Below the pieces are notes generated by a model that was given only the letters and a program-made list of their open reading frames with translations, made no database searches and was not told the origin of the DNA. A program made the position numbers and the translations under genes. From Bacteroidales bacterium (GTDB lineage Bacteria > Bacteroidota > Bacteroidia > Bacteroidales > PXBB01), in the NCBI GenBank assembly GCA_028698995.1, contig JAQVVM010000002.1, positions 1 to 64,000 on the forward strand: a stretch of DNA of 64,000 nucleotides. Reading direction: 5' to 3'. How positions within the stretch are numbered: position 1 is the first letter of the stretch; each line of letters starts with the position of its first letter. Below are positions 55,340 through 64,000 of this stretch, in pieces.

Positions 55340-58300
55340 ATGAAACTAAAAAATCTTAAAATAGTAATGCAACTTATTTATGGATTTGGTATAGTATTAT
55401 TTTTTGTGATTATTCTTGGTGTTGCTTCTTTCCGACAAACTAACGAAATATTTCAACAGTTTCATATTTTATATAATCATCCTTTGCAGATTAGGAGAGC
55501 TATTGGTAATATTCGTAGTGATGTATATATGATTCATTGGGCACTTGAAACTACATACCATTTTGAAACTTATGAAGAAATGCTTCCCTACATTGAAATA
55601 ATAAGATTACATGAGGAATCTATTCAAGATAATTTAGCAATAATTCGTGAAAAATACTTAGGACCTAAAGAAGATATCGAGAATCTTAGTTATGAGATTA
55701 ATCATTGTAAGGCTAATAGAGATATGGTTTTTAATTTAACAGCAGCTGAAAACACCCAACTTGCAAAAGAAATTAATGTTCACAAAGAAACAGTTATTCG
55801 AAGTGAGCATATGAGAGAAATATCAGAAGCTGTTGATGCTATTAGCAATTTTTCATTAAATAAAGCAGATAATTTGTATCTCGATTCTAAGAAATTATTC
55901 AAAAACCTTACTATTCAATTAATTTTTTTGGTATTAATTATCCTCTTATTTTCAATTTCAATTATTTACTTACTTGTAAAAATAACAAGGACACCATTAA
56001 AACTATTAACAGAGGTTGCCCAAAAGTTTGATGAAGGAGATTTAACAGCACGGTGCAATTATGAATCTTTAAATGAATTTGGTCATCTTGCACTCTCATT
56101 CAACAAACTTGCAGATAACATAGAAGAAAATATTACAATTAATGTTAAAACAAATGAGTTGTCAAAGGTGATGTTAAGTGAAGAAGATGAAACAAGCTTC
56201 TTTAAAAGAACATTGACAACTCTTATTGAAATAACAGGGGCCCAAATGGCTGCAATTTATAAGTTGAGTAATGATGCAAGAAATTTAGTTTATATAGATT
56301 CTGTAGGATATGACCAACCTGCAAAAGAATCATTTTCTACAGAATTACTTGAAGGTGAGTTTGGTGTAGCAGTTTCAAATCAAAAAAAACATCATTATAA
56401 ACTAGCTGCTGATGATACCCGTTTTGTTTTCAACACAGTAGGTGGTAAGTTTATTCCAAAAGAAATTATATGCATTCCAATTATTTATGGGAACAAAACT
56501 GAAGCAATTATTTCGTTGGCCAATTTAAATAATTTCAGTAAAACAGCTTGTCTTTTGATTGATAAAATTCATGATATGTTGTGTTCGCGTATACTTGGAA
56601 TTCTTTCTAATTCAAAGAAGAAAGAACTATCTGAAATACTTGAAAAAACCAATAAAGAATTATTGGAACAACAAATGAAATTATCTAAGGCCAGTTCTTA
56701 TAATAGGGCATTGATTGAAGCTAGTATTGACCCAATGGCTACTATTGGTCCTGATGGTATAATTACTGATGTGAACGAAGCAACTGTTGCTGTAACAGGA
56801 ATAACAAGGAAAGACCTTATTGGAACCGACTTTTCTAACTATTTCACAGAACCCGAGAAAGCAAAAGCCGGTTATCAGAAAGTTTTTAATGAGGGTTTTG
56901 TCAAGAATTATGAATTGGCTATTAAGAATGTAAATGGTGAAATTACACCTGTTTTCTACAATGCTTCTGTATATCACGATACCAATGGAAACATAATTGG
57001 GGTTTTTGCTACAGCCAGAGATATTTCAGAGCAAAAACTCAACGAGCTTGAAATGAAGAGGTTACATGATGAACTAACCGTGCGTTCCGAAAATATGGCA
57101 TTAGCAAATTTAGAGCTTGAAGTACAAAAAAATGAGCTTTCAGCTAAATCCGAAGAACTTAAAGAACAGAATATTGAACTTGAAATGCAGAAAAAGCAAT
57201 TAGATGAAGCCAACAAACTAAAAACTAACTTTCTTTCTAATATGAGTCATGAATTAAGAACACCTCTTAATTCGGTTATAGCATTATCAGGAGTACTCAA
57301 CAGAAGATTGGAAAACAAGATTCCACTTGAGGAATACAGTTACTTAAGTGTTATTGAACGCAATGGTAAACACTTACTTAATCTCATCAATGATATTTTG
57401 GATTTATCTCGCATTGAAGCGGGTCGTGAGGATATTGATGTTTCTGTTTTTAATGTTTGTAACAGCATAAATGAAATTACAAGCATGATAATGCCACAAG
57501 CAAATAATAAGAATTTAATAATTGAAAAAGTTAAAGGTAATTGCAGTTTGCAGATAAGCAGTGACTCCAATAAGTTCAGGCATATAATACAGAATCTTAT
57601 TGGAAATGCAGTTAAATTTACAGAAAAAGGGGAAATAAGCATAACTGTTATAGAAAAAAATAATTATATTGAAATTGAAGTTGAAGACACTGGAATTGGA
57701 ATTTCAAAACAACATCTTTCCCATATTTTTGACGAGTTTCGTCAAGCTGATGGTAGTACATCACGTAAATATGGTGGTACAGGTTTAGGTTTGTCTATAG
57801 CAAGAAAATACGCCCTTTTGTTGGGAGGAAATATTAAAGTTGAAAGTACACTGAACAAAGGATCCAAATTTACTCTTGAACTGCCTCTTTATTTTTCTGA
57901 AAAAAAATCAAATGAGCAAAATGAATTTAAAATTAAATCTTCTGAAAACAAGTTTAATTTTCAAATTCCTGCCGTTTATGACTTTTCTGATAAAAATATT
58001 TTATTAGTCGAAGATAGTGATGTCGCAGTTATTCAGATAAAAGATATTCTTGAAGAAACAGGACTTCACATTGAAGTTGCTAATGACGGAGTTAGAGCAA
58101 TGGAAATAATGAATAACATGGTACCTGATGCCATTATTTTAGATCTAATGATGCCAGGAATAGACGGATTTGAGGTCCTAAACAGAATTAGAGCATCAGA
58201 AAAAACAATGCTTATTCCAGTTTTGATTCTTACTGCAAAGCATATTACACCACAGGACTTAAAAGCGCTTAACAGCAATAATGTTTTCCAACTGATTCAA

Positions 58301-58777
58301 AAGGGTGATATAAACAGAAGTGAAATGCTTATATCTATTTACTCGATGTTATTGAAAAGCGCTAAATATAAAGTAAATAGTGACCAGCTTAACCCTAAAT
58401 TTGACGATAAAAATCCGATTGTATTAATAGTTGAAGACAATCATGATAATATGCTCACTACCAAAGCATTATTGGGTGAAAAATACAATATAATTGAAGC
58501 TTACAATGGACTTGAAGGTGTTGAATTGGCAACTAAATTCATTCCGGATTTAATATTAATGGATATTGCTTTGCCCGAAATGGATGGTATAGAAGCTTTT
58601 AAAAAAATTAGATGTCATAAGCTTCTTAGTCATATTCCGATTATTGCAGTTACTGCAAGTGCACTAGCAAGCGATAAAGAAACAATTCTTTCCTTTGGGT
58701 TTGATGCATACATTTCAAAACCGATTAATGAAACAGTTTTTTTTAGTGTAATTAATAAAGTGTTATTAGAGAAATAA
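55340..58777 (+). CDS. Membrane hybrid histidine kinase with 4HB-MCP sensor, HAMP, GAF, PAS and two receivers
   Basis: 1145 residues from the ATG at 55340, preferred over one 72 nt upstream because it starts directly before the membrane helix (MKLKNLKIVMQLIYGFG). Order: TM1 (about 9-30), four-helix-bundle sensor, TM2 (about 190-212), HAMP (about 212-265), GAF (about 285-440), PAS (about 455-575), coiled coil, HisKA with H637 (NMSHELRTP), HATPase (DTGIGIS, GTGLGLSIA), receiver 1 with D935 (ILDLMMPGIDG) and receiver 2 with D1075 (LMDIALPEMDG). The MCP-type sensor suits the CheR encoded just upstream. No DNA-binding output domain is present. Confidence 0.88.
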   Translation: MKLKNLKIVMQLIYGFGIVLFFVIILGVASFRQTNEIFQQFHILYNHPLQIRRAIGNIRSDVYMIHWALETTYHFETYEEMLPYIEIIRLHEESIQDNLAIIREKYLGPKEDIENLSYEINHCKANRDMVFNLTAAENTQLAKEINVHKETVIRSEHMREISEAVDAISNFSLNKADNLYLDSKKLFKNLTIQLIFLVLIILLFSISIIYLLVKITRTPLKLLTEVAQKFDEGDLTARCNYESLNEFGHLALSFNKLADNIEENITINVKTNELSKVMLSEEDETSFFKRTLTTLIEITGAQMAAIYKLSNDARNLVYIDSVGYDQPAKESFSTELLEGEFGVAVSNQKKHHYKLAADDTRFVFNTVGGKFIPKEIICIPIIYGNKTEAIISLANLNNFSKTACLLIDKIHDMLCSRILGILSNSKKKELSEILEKTNKELLEQQMKLSKASSYNRALIEASIDPMATIGPDGIITDVNEATVAVTGITRKDLIGTDFSNYFTEPEKAKAGYQKVFNEGFVKNYELAIKNVNGEITPVFYNASVYHDTNGNIIGVFATARDISEQKLNELEMKRLHDELTVRSENMALANLELEVQKNELSAKSEELKEQNIELEMQKKQLDEANKLKTNFLSNMSHELRTPLNSVIALSGVLNRRLENKIPLEEYSYLSVIERNGKHLLNLINDILDLSRIEAGREDIDVSVFNVCNSINEITSMIMPQANNKNLIIEKVKGNCSLQISSDSNKFRHIIQNLIGNAVKFTEKGEISITVIEKNNYIEIEVEDTGIGISKQHLSHIFDEFRQADGSTSRKYGGTGLGLSIARKYALLLGGNIKVESTLNKGSKFTLELPLYFSEKKSNEQNEFKIKSSENKFNFQIPAVYDFSDKNILLVEDSDVAVIQIKDILEETGLHIEVANDGVRAMEIMNNMVPDAIILDLMMPGIDGFEVLNRIRASEKTMLIPVLILTAKHITPQDLKALNSNNVFQLIQKGDINRSEMLISIYSMLLKSAKYKVNSDQLNPKFDDKNPIVLIVEDNHDNMLTTKALLGEKYNIIEAYNGLEGVELATKFIPDLILMDIALPEMDGIEAFKKIRCHKLLSHIPIIAVTASALASDKETILSFGFDAYISKPINETVFFSVINKVLLEK

Positions 58778-58836
58778 TTGTAAATAAACCCCTCATGTTG
58801 AATTAATTTTTTTTATCCAAGAAAATAAGTGATTAT

Positions 58837-61800
58837 ATGAAAAATATAGTTAAAATTTTAATCATAGACGATAATGAGGATAACCTTATAAGTATCCAAG
58901 CACAAATTAAAGAAGTGCTTTCTAATACCATAACAATCAAGGCATTAAATGGAATATCAGGCATTGAATTGGCTGCTTCAGAAGATCCGGATGTCATTCT
59001 ATTAGATATTTTAATGCCGGAAATGGATGGTTTTGAAGTATGTAAAAAACTTAAGAGTGAGCCATTTTTGAAGAACATTCCTGTTGTTTTCTTTACATCC
59101 CAAAGAATGGAAAAAGAGTACCGTATTAAAGCTCTAGAAGCTGGGGCAGAAGCATTCTTGACCAAACCTGTAGATGAAATTGAACTTAAAGTGATGGTAA
59201 TGGCTATGGTAAAAATCAAGATGGCCAATGTTGAGAATAGAAATGAAAAAGAGAAATTAGAAGTTTTAGTTAAAAACCGTACTATCGAGCTTGAAAAAGA
59301 ATTTCATAAAAGAATTCAGTATGAGGTATCATTATATAAAAGAGATGAACAATTTCGTAAAATGTTTGAGTATGCTCCTTTTGCAATTTTTATTCAATCA
59401 GGGTTTAAATTCATATATGTTAATAATGAATGTGTAAAGCTTTTTGGAGCTAAGACTAAAGAGGATTTAATTGGTACAGATTTCATGCAAAGATCACATC
59501 CTGATTTTCATGATTCTGTAATTATAAGAATTAAAAGATTGAACGAAGAGCGAAAATCTGTTAATGAAGTTTTGCAACCAAAATTTATAAGGATTGATGG
59601 TTCTGAAATATGGGTTGAAACAATTGCAGAGGCGGTTGAATTTGACGATTTGAATGGAGCTATGGTCTTTGTAAGAGATATCACTGAGCGAAAGTTGGCA
59701 GAAAATGCCGAAAAAGAAAAGATGGCCCTGTACCAAAGTTTATTTCATAATAATCATGCTGTAATGTTACTTATTGATCCAGAAAAAGGTAGTATCGTTG
59801 ATGCTAATTTTGCTGCCGAAAAGTTTTATGGATGGCATCACAAACAATTGACACAGATGAATATATCCGATATAAACCTACTCTCAAAAAAAGAAATACA
59901 AAATGAATTATCAGCCGCCTTAAATTTTCAGCGAAACAGCTTCATTTTTAAACATAGGAAAGCTGATGGCACGGTCAGTGACGTTGAAGTTTTTAGTGGT
60001 ACAATAATTAAAGAAGAAAAAAAAATATTATATTCAATAATCCATGATATCACAGAGCGAAAAAGGGTAGAGGATGAGTTGCTTAGAAGTAAGACATTGA
60101 TACAAACCGTTATGGACAACTTGCCAATTGGGATATCTGTAAACTCTGTTTCTCCTCATGTTCAATTTGAATATATGAATGATAATTTTGTAAAAATATA
60201 CCGAACCAGTAGAGAAGCATTATGCAAACCTAATAATTTTTGGGAAGCGGTGTATGAGGATGAAAACTTCAGAGAACAAATAAAAAATCAGGTTTTAAGC
60301 GATATTTCTAGCGGAATAAAAAAGACTATGTTTTGGAACGAGATTCCAATAAACCGAAAAGGGGAAGCAACAACATACATAACAGCAATGAATACACCAC
60401 TTCCCAACAGCAATTTAATGATTTCGACAGTTTGGGATGTTACAGAAGCTAAATTAAATTTAGAAAAGCTTAAATCCAGTTACCGAATTTTCAATCATGC
60501 ACTCGACATGCTTTGTATAGCAGGATTTGATGGGTATTTTAAAGTTTTAAACCCATCATGGTCTAAGACTTTAGGTTGGTCAAATGAAGAGTTGCTATCA
60601 AAGCCATGGAACGAATTTGTTCACCCCGAAGACACTGAAAAGACCAACAATATAAAATCTGTCATCGTTGATGGTCAAGAGATTTATCAGTTTGAAAACC
60701 GATATATCTGCAAGGATGGCTCTATTAAATGGTTGTCGTGGAATTCTTTTCCATATCCCAGTGAAGGTATTATGTTTGGTGTTGCAAGAGATGTTACCCT
60801 TCAACGAAAAACTGAAAATGAATATAAAATTTTATTTAATGAAATGTTAGATGCCTTTGCATTACATGAAATGATTTTTGACGAAAACGGCACTCCCATT
60901 GATTATCGCTTTATTGCTGTTAATCCCTCATTTGAAAGAATGACCGGGCTTCATTCTGAAAAGCTAATTGGAAAAACAGTTCTTGAAGTCTTACCAAAAA
61001 CAGAACCTTATTGGATTCAATTTTATGGGGATGTTGTGTTGAATAACAAACCTGTATTTTTTGAAAATTATGCCAATGAGCTTCAGAAGTATTTTGATGT
61101 AAAAGCATTTTCTCCGGCTCCAAAGCAATTTGTTACAATTTTTAGTGATATTACAAAACGCAAAAAAGAATTGGAAGAAATTAGATTAAGTGAAGAACGC
61201 CTTCATATTATTGCCGCCAGTCTGAAAGGAGTTCTTTATTCATTAAATATGGATTTAATATTTACATTGTCAAAAGGTAGTATTCTGAATGATTTAGGAC
61301 TTAAACAGGATGAGGTTGTAGGAAAAAGTATTTTTGAATTTTTTAATACTACTAATCCTGATGATCACGTAATAGCGGCACATATAAAGGCACAAAAAGG
61401 GGAGATTGTAAATCTCGAAACAAATTTTAAAGGCATAACATTTTCTGTTGTTATTACACCACTTAAATCTTCAAGTGGGAATATTATTGGTCTTGTTGGA
61501 ATTGCTGTTGATATTACAGAACGTAAATTGGCCGAAGATGCATTAGCAAAACAAAATGAAATATTCTCTAAGCTGAATATTTTTTCTATAGAACTTGCCA
61601 CATTTTCATTCAGCGAAAATCTCGAATTATTTATTGTCAAAAAACTAAAAGAATTAACCGGAGCTCAATTCGTAACTTTTAATAAATACAATCCTTATGA
61701 AAAAACGATGAGCATCGTTGAGATAGATATAAATGTAAACTTTATTGAAAAGATATTAAAACTACTTGGTAAAAGTATATATGATTTAAAATCACCAATA

Positions 61801-62391
61801 AGCGACGATGTTTATCTTGAGATGATAAGAAACTTTTTTGGTGTCCGCGACAATTTATATGACGCATCATTCGGAGGTATACCACGTGCAGTAGGATTTA
61901 GCATACAGAAACTTCTTAAAGTGGACAAGTTTCTTGGTTTGGCTTTTATGGTTGACGGAAAGCTTTTTGGCTCGTCATTACTAGCATTTAAAAAGGAGCA
62001 AGAAATCCTTTCAAATGAAATACTTGTAAGCATTGTAAACATTGTGAATGCGTCTTTTCATCGCCGTAAAGACAACAGTGATATTATAGTTGCCAAAGAA
62101 AAAGCTGAAGAAAGCGACCGACTCAAATCTGCTTTTCTTGCCAATATGAGCCACGAAATACGAACTCCTATGAACGGTATTTTAGGTTTTGCTGAGTTGC
62201 TCAAAACGCCTGACCTTAGTGGGAATGAGCAAAAGGAATATCTAAAAGTAATAGAAAAAAGCGGTCAAAGGATGCTTAATGTTATTAACGACATAGTAGA
62301 TATTTCCAGAATTGAATCAGGGCATATAAAGATGGATGTTAAGAAGATTAATATTAACGAACAAATGGAATTCATTTATTCATTTTTTTAA
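58837..62391 (+). CDS. Multi-PAS hybrid sensor kinase, truncated by an in-frame stop
   Basis: 1184 residues: N-terminal receiver (1-125, phospho-acceptor D57 in LLDILMPEMDG), a coiled coil, about six PAS domains (about 165-920, each ending in DITERK-like sequence), a GAF-like domain (about 935-1080) and HisKA with H1106 (NMSHEIRTP). Translation stops at TAA (62389-62391) right after HisKA, before any ATP-binding domain. The next codons, in the same frame, continue with PEAEEKRLKF and a complete HATPase and receiver, so the full kinase was about 1465 residues. A single AAA-to-TAA change in the run of T before it explains the break. As encoded here this piece cannot phosphorylate by itself. Confidence 0.85.
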   Translation: MKNIVKILIIDDNEDNLISIQAQIKEVLSNTITIKALNGISGIELAASEDPDVILLDILMPEMDGFEVCKKLKSEPFLKNIPVVFFTSQRMEKEYRIKALEAGAEAFLTKPVDEIELKVMVMAMVKIKMANVENRNEKEKLEVLVKNRTIELEKEFHKRIQYEVSLYKRDEQFRKMFEYAPFAIFIQSGFKFIYVNNECVKLFGAKTKEDLIGTDFMQRSHPDFHDSVIIRIKRLNEERKSVNEVLQPKFIRIDGSEIWVETIAEAVEFDDLNGAMVFVRDITERKLAENAEKEKMALYQSLFHNNHAVMLLIDPEKGSIVDANFAAEKFYGWHHKQLTQMNISDINLLSKKEIQNELSAALNFQRNSFIFKHRKADGTVSDVEVFSGTIIKEEKKILYSIIHDITERKRVEDELLRSKTLIQTVMDNLPIGISVNSVSPHVQFEYMNDNFVKIYRTSREALCKPNNFWEAVYEDENFREQIKNQVLSDISSGIKKTMFWNEIPINRKGEATTYITAMNTPLPNSNLMISTVWDVTEAKLNLEKLKSSYRIFNHALDMLCIAGFDGYFKVLNPSWSKTLGWSNEELLSKPWNEFVHPEDTEKTNNIKSVIVDGQEIYQFENRYICKDGSIKWLSWNSFPYPSEGIMFGVARDVTLQRKTENEYKILFNEMLDAFALHEMIFDENGTPIDYRFIAVNPSFERMTGLHSEKLIGKTVLEVLPKTEPYWIQFYGDVVLNNKPVFFENYANELQKYFDVKAFSPAPKQFVTIFSDITKRKKELEEIRLSEERLHIIAASLKGVLYSLNMDLIFTLSKGSILNDLGLKQDEVVGKSIFEFFNTTNPDDHVIAAHIKAQKGEIVNLETNFKGITFSVVITPLKSSSGNIIGLVGIAVDITERKLAEDALAKQNEIFSKLNIFSIELATFSFSENLELFIVKKLKELTGAQFVTFNKYNPYEKTMSIVEIDINVNFIEKILKLLGKSIYDLKSPISDDVYLEMIRNFFGVRDNLYDASFGGIPRAVGFSIQKLLKVDKFLGLAFMVDGKLFGSSLLAFKKEQEILSNEILVSIVNIVNASFHRRKDNSDIIVAKEKAEESDRLKSAFLANMSHEIRTPMNGILGFAELLKTPDLSGNEQKEYLKVIEKSGQRMLNVINDIVDISRIESGHIKMDVKKININEQMEFIYSFF

Positions 62392-63231
62392 CCTGAAGCT
62401 GAAGAAAAGAGGCTTAAATTTTCATATTCAACAGGTATTAAATCAACGCAGGCATATGCCTATTGTGATGAGGAAAAATTATTGGCAATACTTACTAATT
62501 TGGTGAAAAACGCGCTTAAATATACACTATCTGGAACTATTAAATTTGGCTATAAATTGAAGGGTAATAATCTTGAATTTTATGTAAAAGACACAGGTTA
62601 CGGTATTCCCGAAAATATGTTAGAAGCTGTTTTTGAACGTTTTATTCAAACGGAATTGGTTACAAAAAAAGCATTGCAAGGTACTGGATTAGGCCTTGCT
62701 ATTGCTAAGGCTTATGTCTTGTTGCTTGGTGGCAAAATTTGGGTTGTAAGTAAAGAAGGCAAGGGTTCTACTTTCTTTTTTACAGTACCTTACATAACAA
62801 AGCAGATTCTGAACCCAAACGAAAAAAATATTGAATCAACAGTTGATTCAATTGTAAAAAAGAATAATAAAATAAATATTCTAATCGTAGATGATGATAA
62901 AACATCTCAAGAAATTCTTGAAAAGTTTGTTCAAGATTTCAGTAAAAAAACCATTTTTGCGGAAAATGGGATAGAAGCTGTTGAGTTATGTCTTGAAAAC
63001 CCTGATTTAGATTTAATTTTCATGGATATTCAAATGCCTGAATTAAGTGGCTTTGATGCCACACGACGGATAAGACAGTTTAATAAAAATGTGATTATTA
63101 TTGCACAAACAGCCTACGGCCTTTCAGGTGACAATAATTTAGCTCTTGAGTCAGGTTGTAATGATTATTTACCGAAACCTATCCGTAAAATAACCATAGA
63201 AATGCTTTTACAGAAATATTTTTACTTTTGA
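62392..63231 (+). pseudogene. C-terminal HATPase-receiver part of the disrupted kinase
   Basis: In the same frame as the upstream kinase and directly after its TAA. It encodes the N box (ILTNLVKNALKY), G1 (DTGYGIP), G2 (GTGLGLAIA) and a receiver (ILIVDDDKTS, phospho-acceptor in FMDIQMPELSG, KP in YLPKPIRK). No ATG or GTG precedes the N box; the first possible start is a TTG at 62482 that cuts into it. This supports a remnant of one gene rather than an independent histidine kinase piece, unless the stop is read through or is a sequencing error. Confidence 0.75.
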
Positions 63232-63462
63232 GATGAATTCGAATTTGAACAATATGATGTAATAATAAATTGTCTCTCTATTACAAATAATGTAGCTTAT
63301 ATTGATTTTTTTTTTAATAATCATAAGTTTTTAGTATTTTTGTATAATATTTATAAAAAATGATTTTTCCCTATTAACTTTGTGTATAGGAATAACATTA
63401 TTGCTAATTTTTTTTAATGTTGTTCTTTTCTATGAACTATACTATATATTATTTTTACCAAA

Positions 63463-64000
63463 ATGAAGCTCCTTATAATTGACGACAATAATGAAAACAT
63501 AAACTATCTTGAAGGTATTATTAAGGAAGTTTTAGGTGATGTAATTCTATTTTCTGCACTGAATGAATCTCAAGCTTTTGAATTAGCAAAAGTTGAAGAC
63601 CCTGATGTAATTTTGTTTGGTACTTTAAAACAGTCTTTTGGAGAAAATGATTTATGCCGTCTATTAAAGAAAGACCTTTTACTTAGAGATATTCCCGTCA
63701 TTCTTATTATCAATCCTAAGAATGACATTGAGAGTGAAAAAAAAATAATTAATAGTGGGGCAGAAGTTTTTATTTCTAAACCCTTTGACATTATAGAACT
63801 TTCTACCCTGATTAAAGCTATGGCAAGAATAAAAGCTGTAAATGTGATAAAAAGGGTAGAAAAACAAGGTTTTGAAGAACATGTGAAAAGCCGTACTTTG
63901 GAACTGGAAAATAGAATTGAAGAATTGATTAAAATAAACCAGAACATAAAAGAAAGTGAAGAACGTTATAAGAGCTTGATTAAAAGATCTCCTGATGGGA
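63463..64000 (+). CDS. Start of a further sensor kinase with a pseudo-receiver (C-terminus outside window)
   Basis: 179 visible residues from ATG 63463, open to the window end. It resembles the N-terminus of the preceding multi-PAS kinase: receiver, coiled coil (SRTLELENRIEELIK) and the beginning of a PAS domain (SEERYKSLIKRSPDG). The receiver keeps the acidic pair D7-D8 and the conserved Lys106 (SKPF), but the phospho-acceptor Asp is Gly53 (VILFGTLKQS) and the MPxxDG loop is lost. It probably cannot be phosphorylated and may serve in protein contact. Likely a tandem duplicate of the upstream gene. Confidence 0.82.
   Translation, partial: MKLLIIDDNNENINYLEGIIKEVLGDVILFSALNESQAFELAKVEDPDVILFGTLKQSFGENDLCRLLKKDLLLRDIPVILIINPKNDIESEKKIINSGAEVFISKPFDIIELSTLIKAMARIKAVNVIKRVEKQGFEEHVKSRTLELENRIEELIKINQNIKESEERYKSLIKRSPDG

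Overview
The window is AT-rich chromosomal DNA from a member of the Bacteroidota. Seven secreted proteins end in type IX secretion (T9SS) sorting domains, six of type A and one of type B (gliding-motility/CHU_C type). Several promoters match the Bacteroidota -33/-7 pattern (TTTG...TAnnTTTG), starts lack obvious Shine-Dalgarno sequences, and there is an OmpA/TPR/PD40 protein built like the T9SS component PorE. I saw no tRNA, rRNA, CRISPR array, prophage or intact insertion sequence.

Region 1 (1-9200, minus strand) holds extracellular proteins: a partial LVIVD-type propeller, a papain-family (C1A) protease with a T9SS tail, an SBBP-repeat propeller and a BNR/VPS10-like propeller. Region 2 (9196-16900, minus) holds a small lipoprotein, a probable two-gene operon of a DUF1338/HglS-type enzyme and a FAD/Fe-S D-2-hydroxyacid dehydrogenase (which together suggest 2-oxoadipate to D-2-hydroxyglutarate to 2-oxoglutarate), a membrane-anchored SGNH-like protein and an NhaC antiporter. 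Region 3 (17139-29531) holds a glycine-rich type B adhesin-like protein, the acetate pathway pta-ackA, a CopA copper ATPase behind a Fur/PerR-like operator, biotin ligase, the PorE-like protein, an orphan NrdG-like radical SAM protein and a DUF2784 membrane protein.

Region 4 (29976-44812, plus) is a secretome island: a small lipoprotein, two small secreted paralogues without sorting tails, a T9SS protein, a protein with two DUF3494 ice-binding-type domains, a 334-bp MITE-like element and a 2519-residue repeat protein. Four of these genes share a bipartite leader motif with constant spacing. Region 5 (45142-50770) is an isocitrate-dehydrogenase-like gene, a degenerate HD-domain protein and two fused aconitase/isopropylmalate-dehydratase-type enzymes. 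Region 6 (50916-54308) is a tightly overlapping three-gene cassette: a fold-III PLP-decarboxylase homologue whose PLP lysine and other catalytic residues are replaced, a GNAT-like protein and a radical SAM/SPASM protein. This is the best candidate for an undescribed system. Region 7 (54411-64000) is signal transduction: CheR, a membrane hybrid kinase, a multi-PAS hybrid kinase broken by one in-frame TAA, and the start of another kinase whose receiver lacks the phospho-acceptor Asp.
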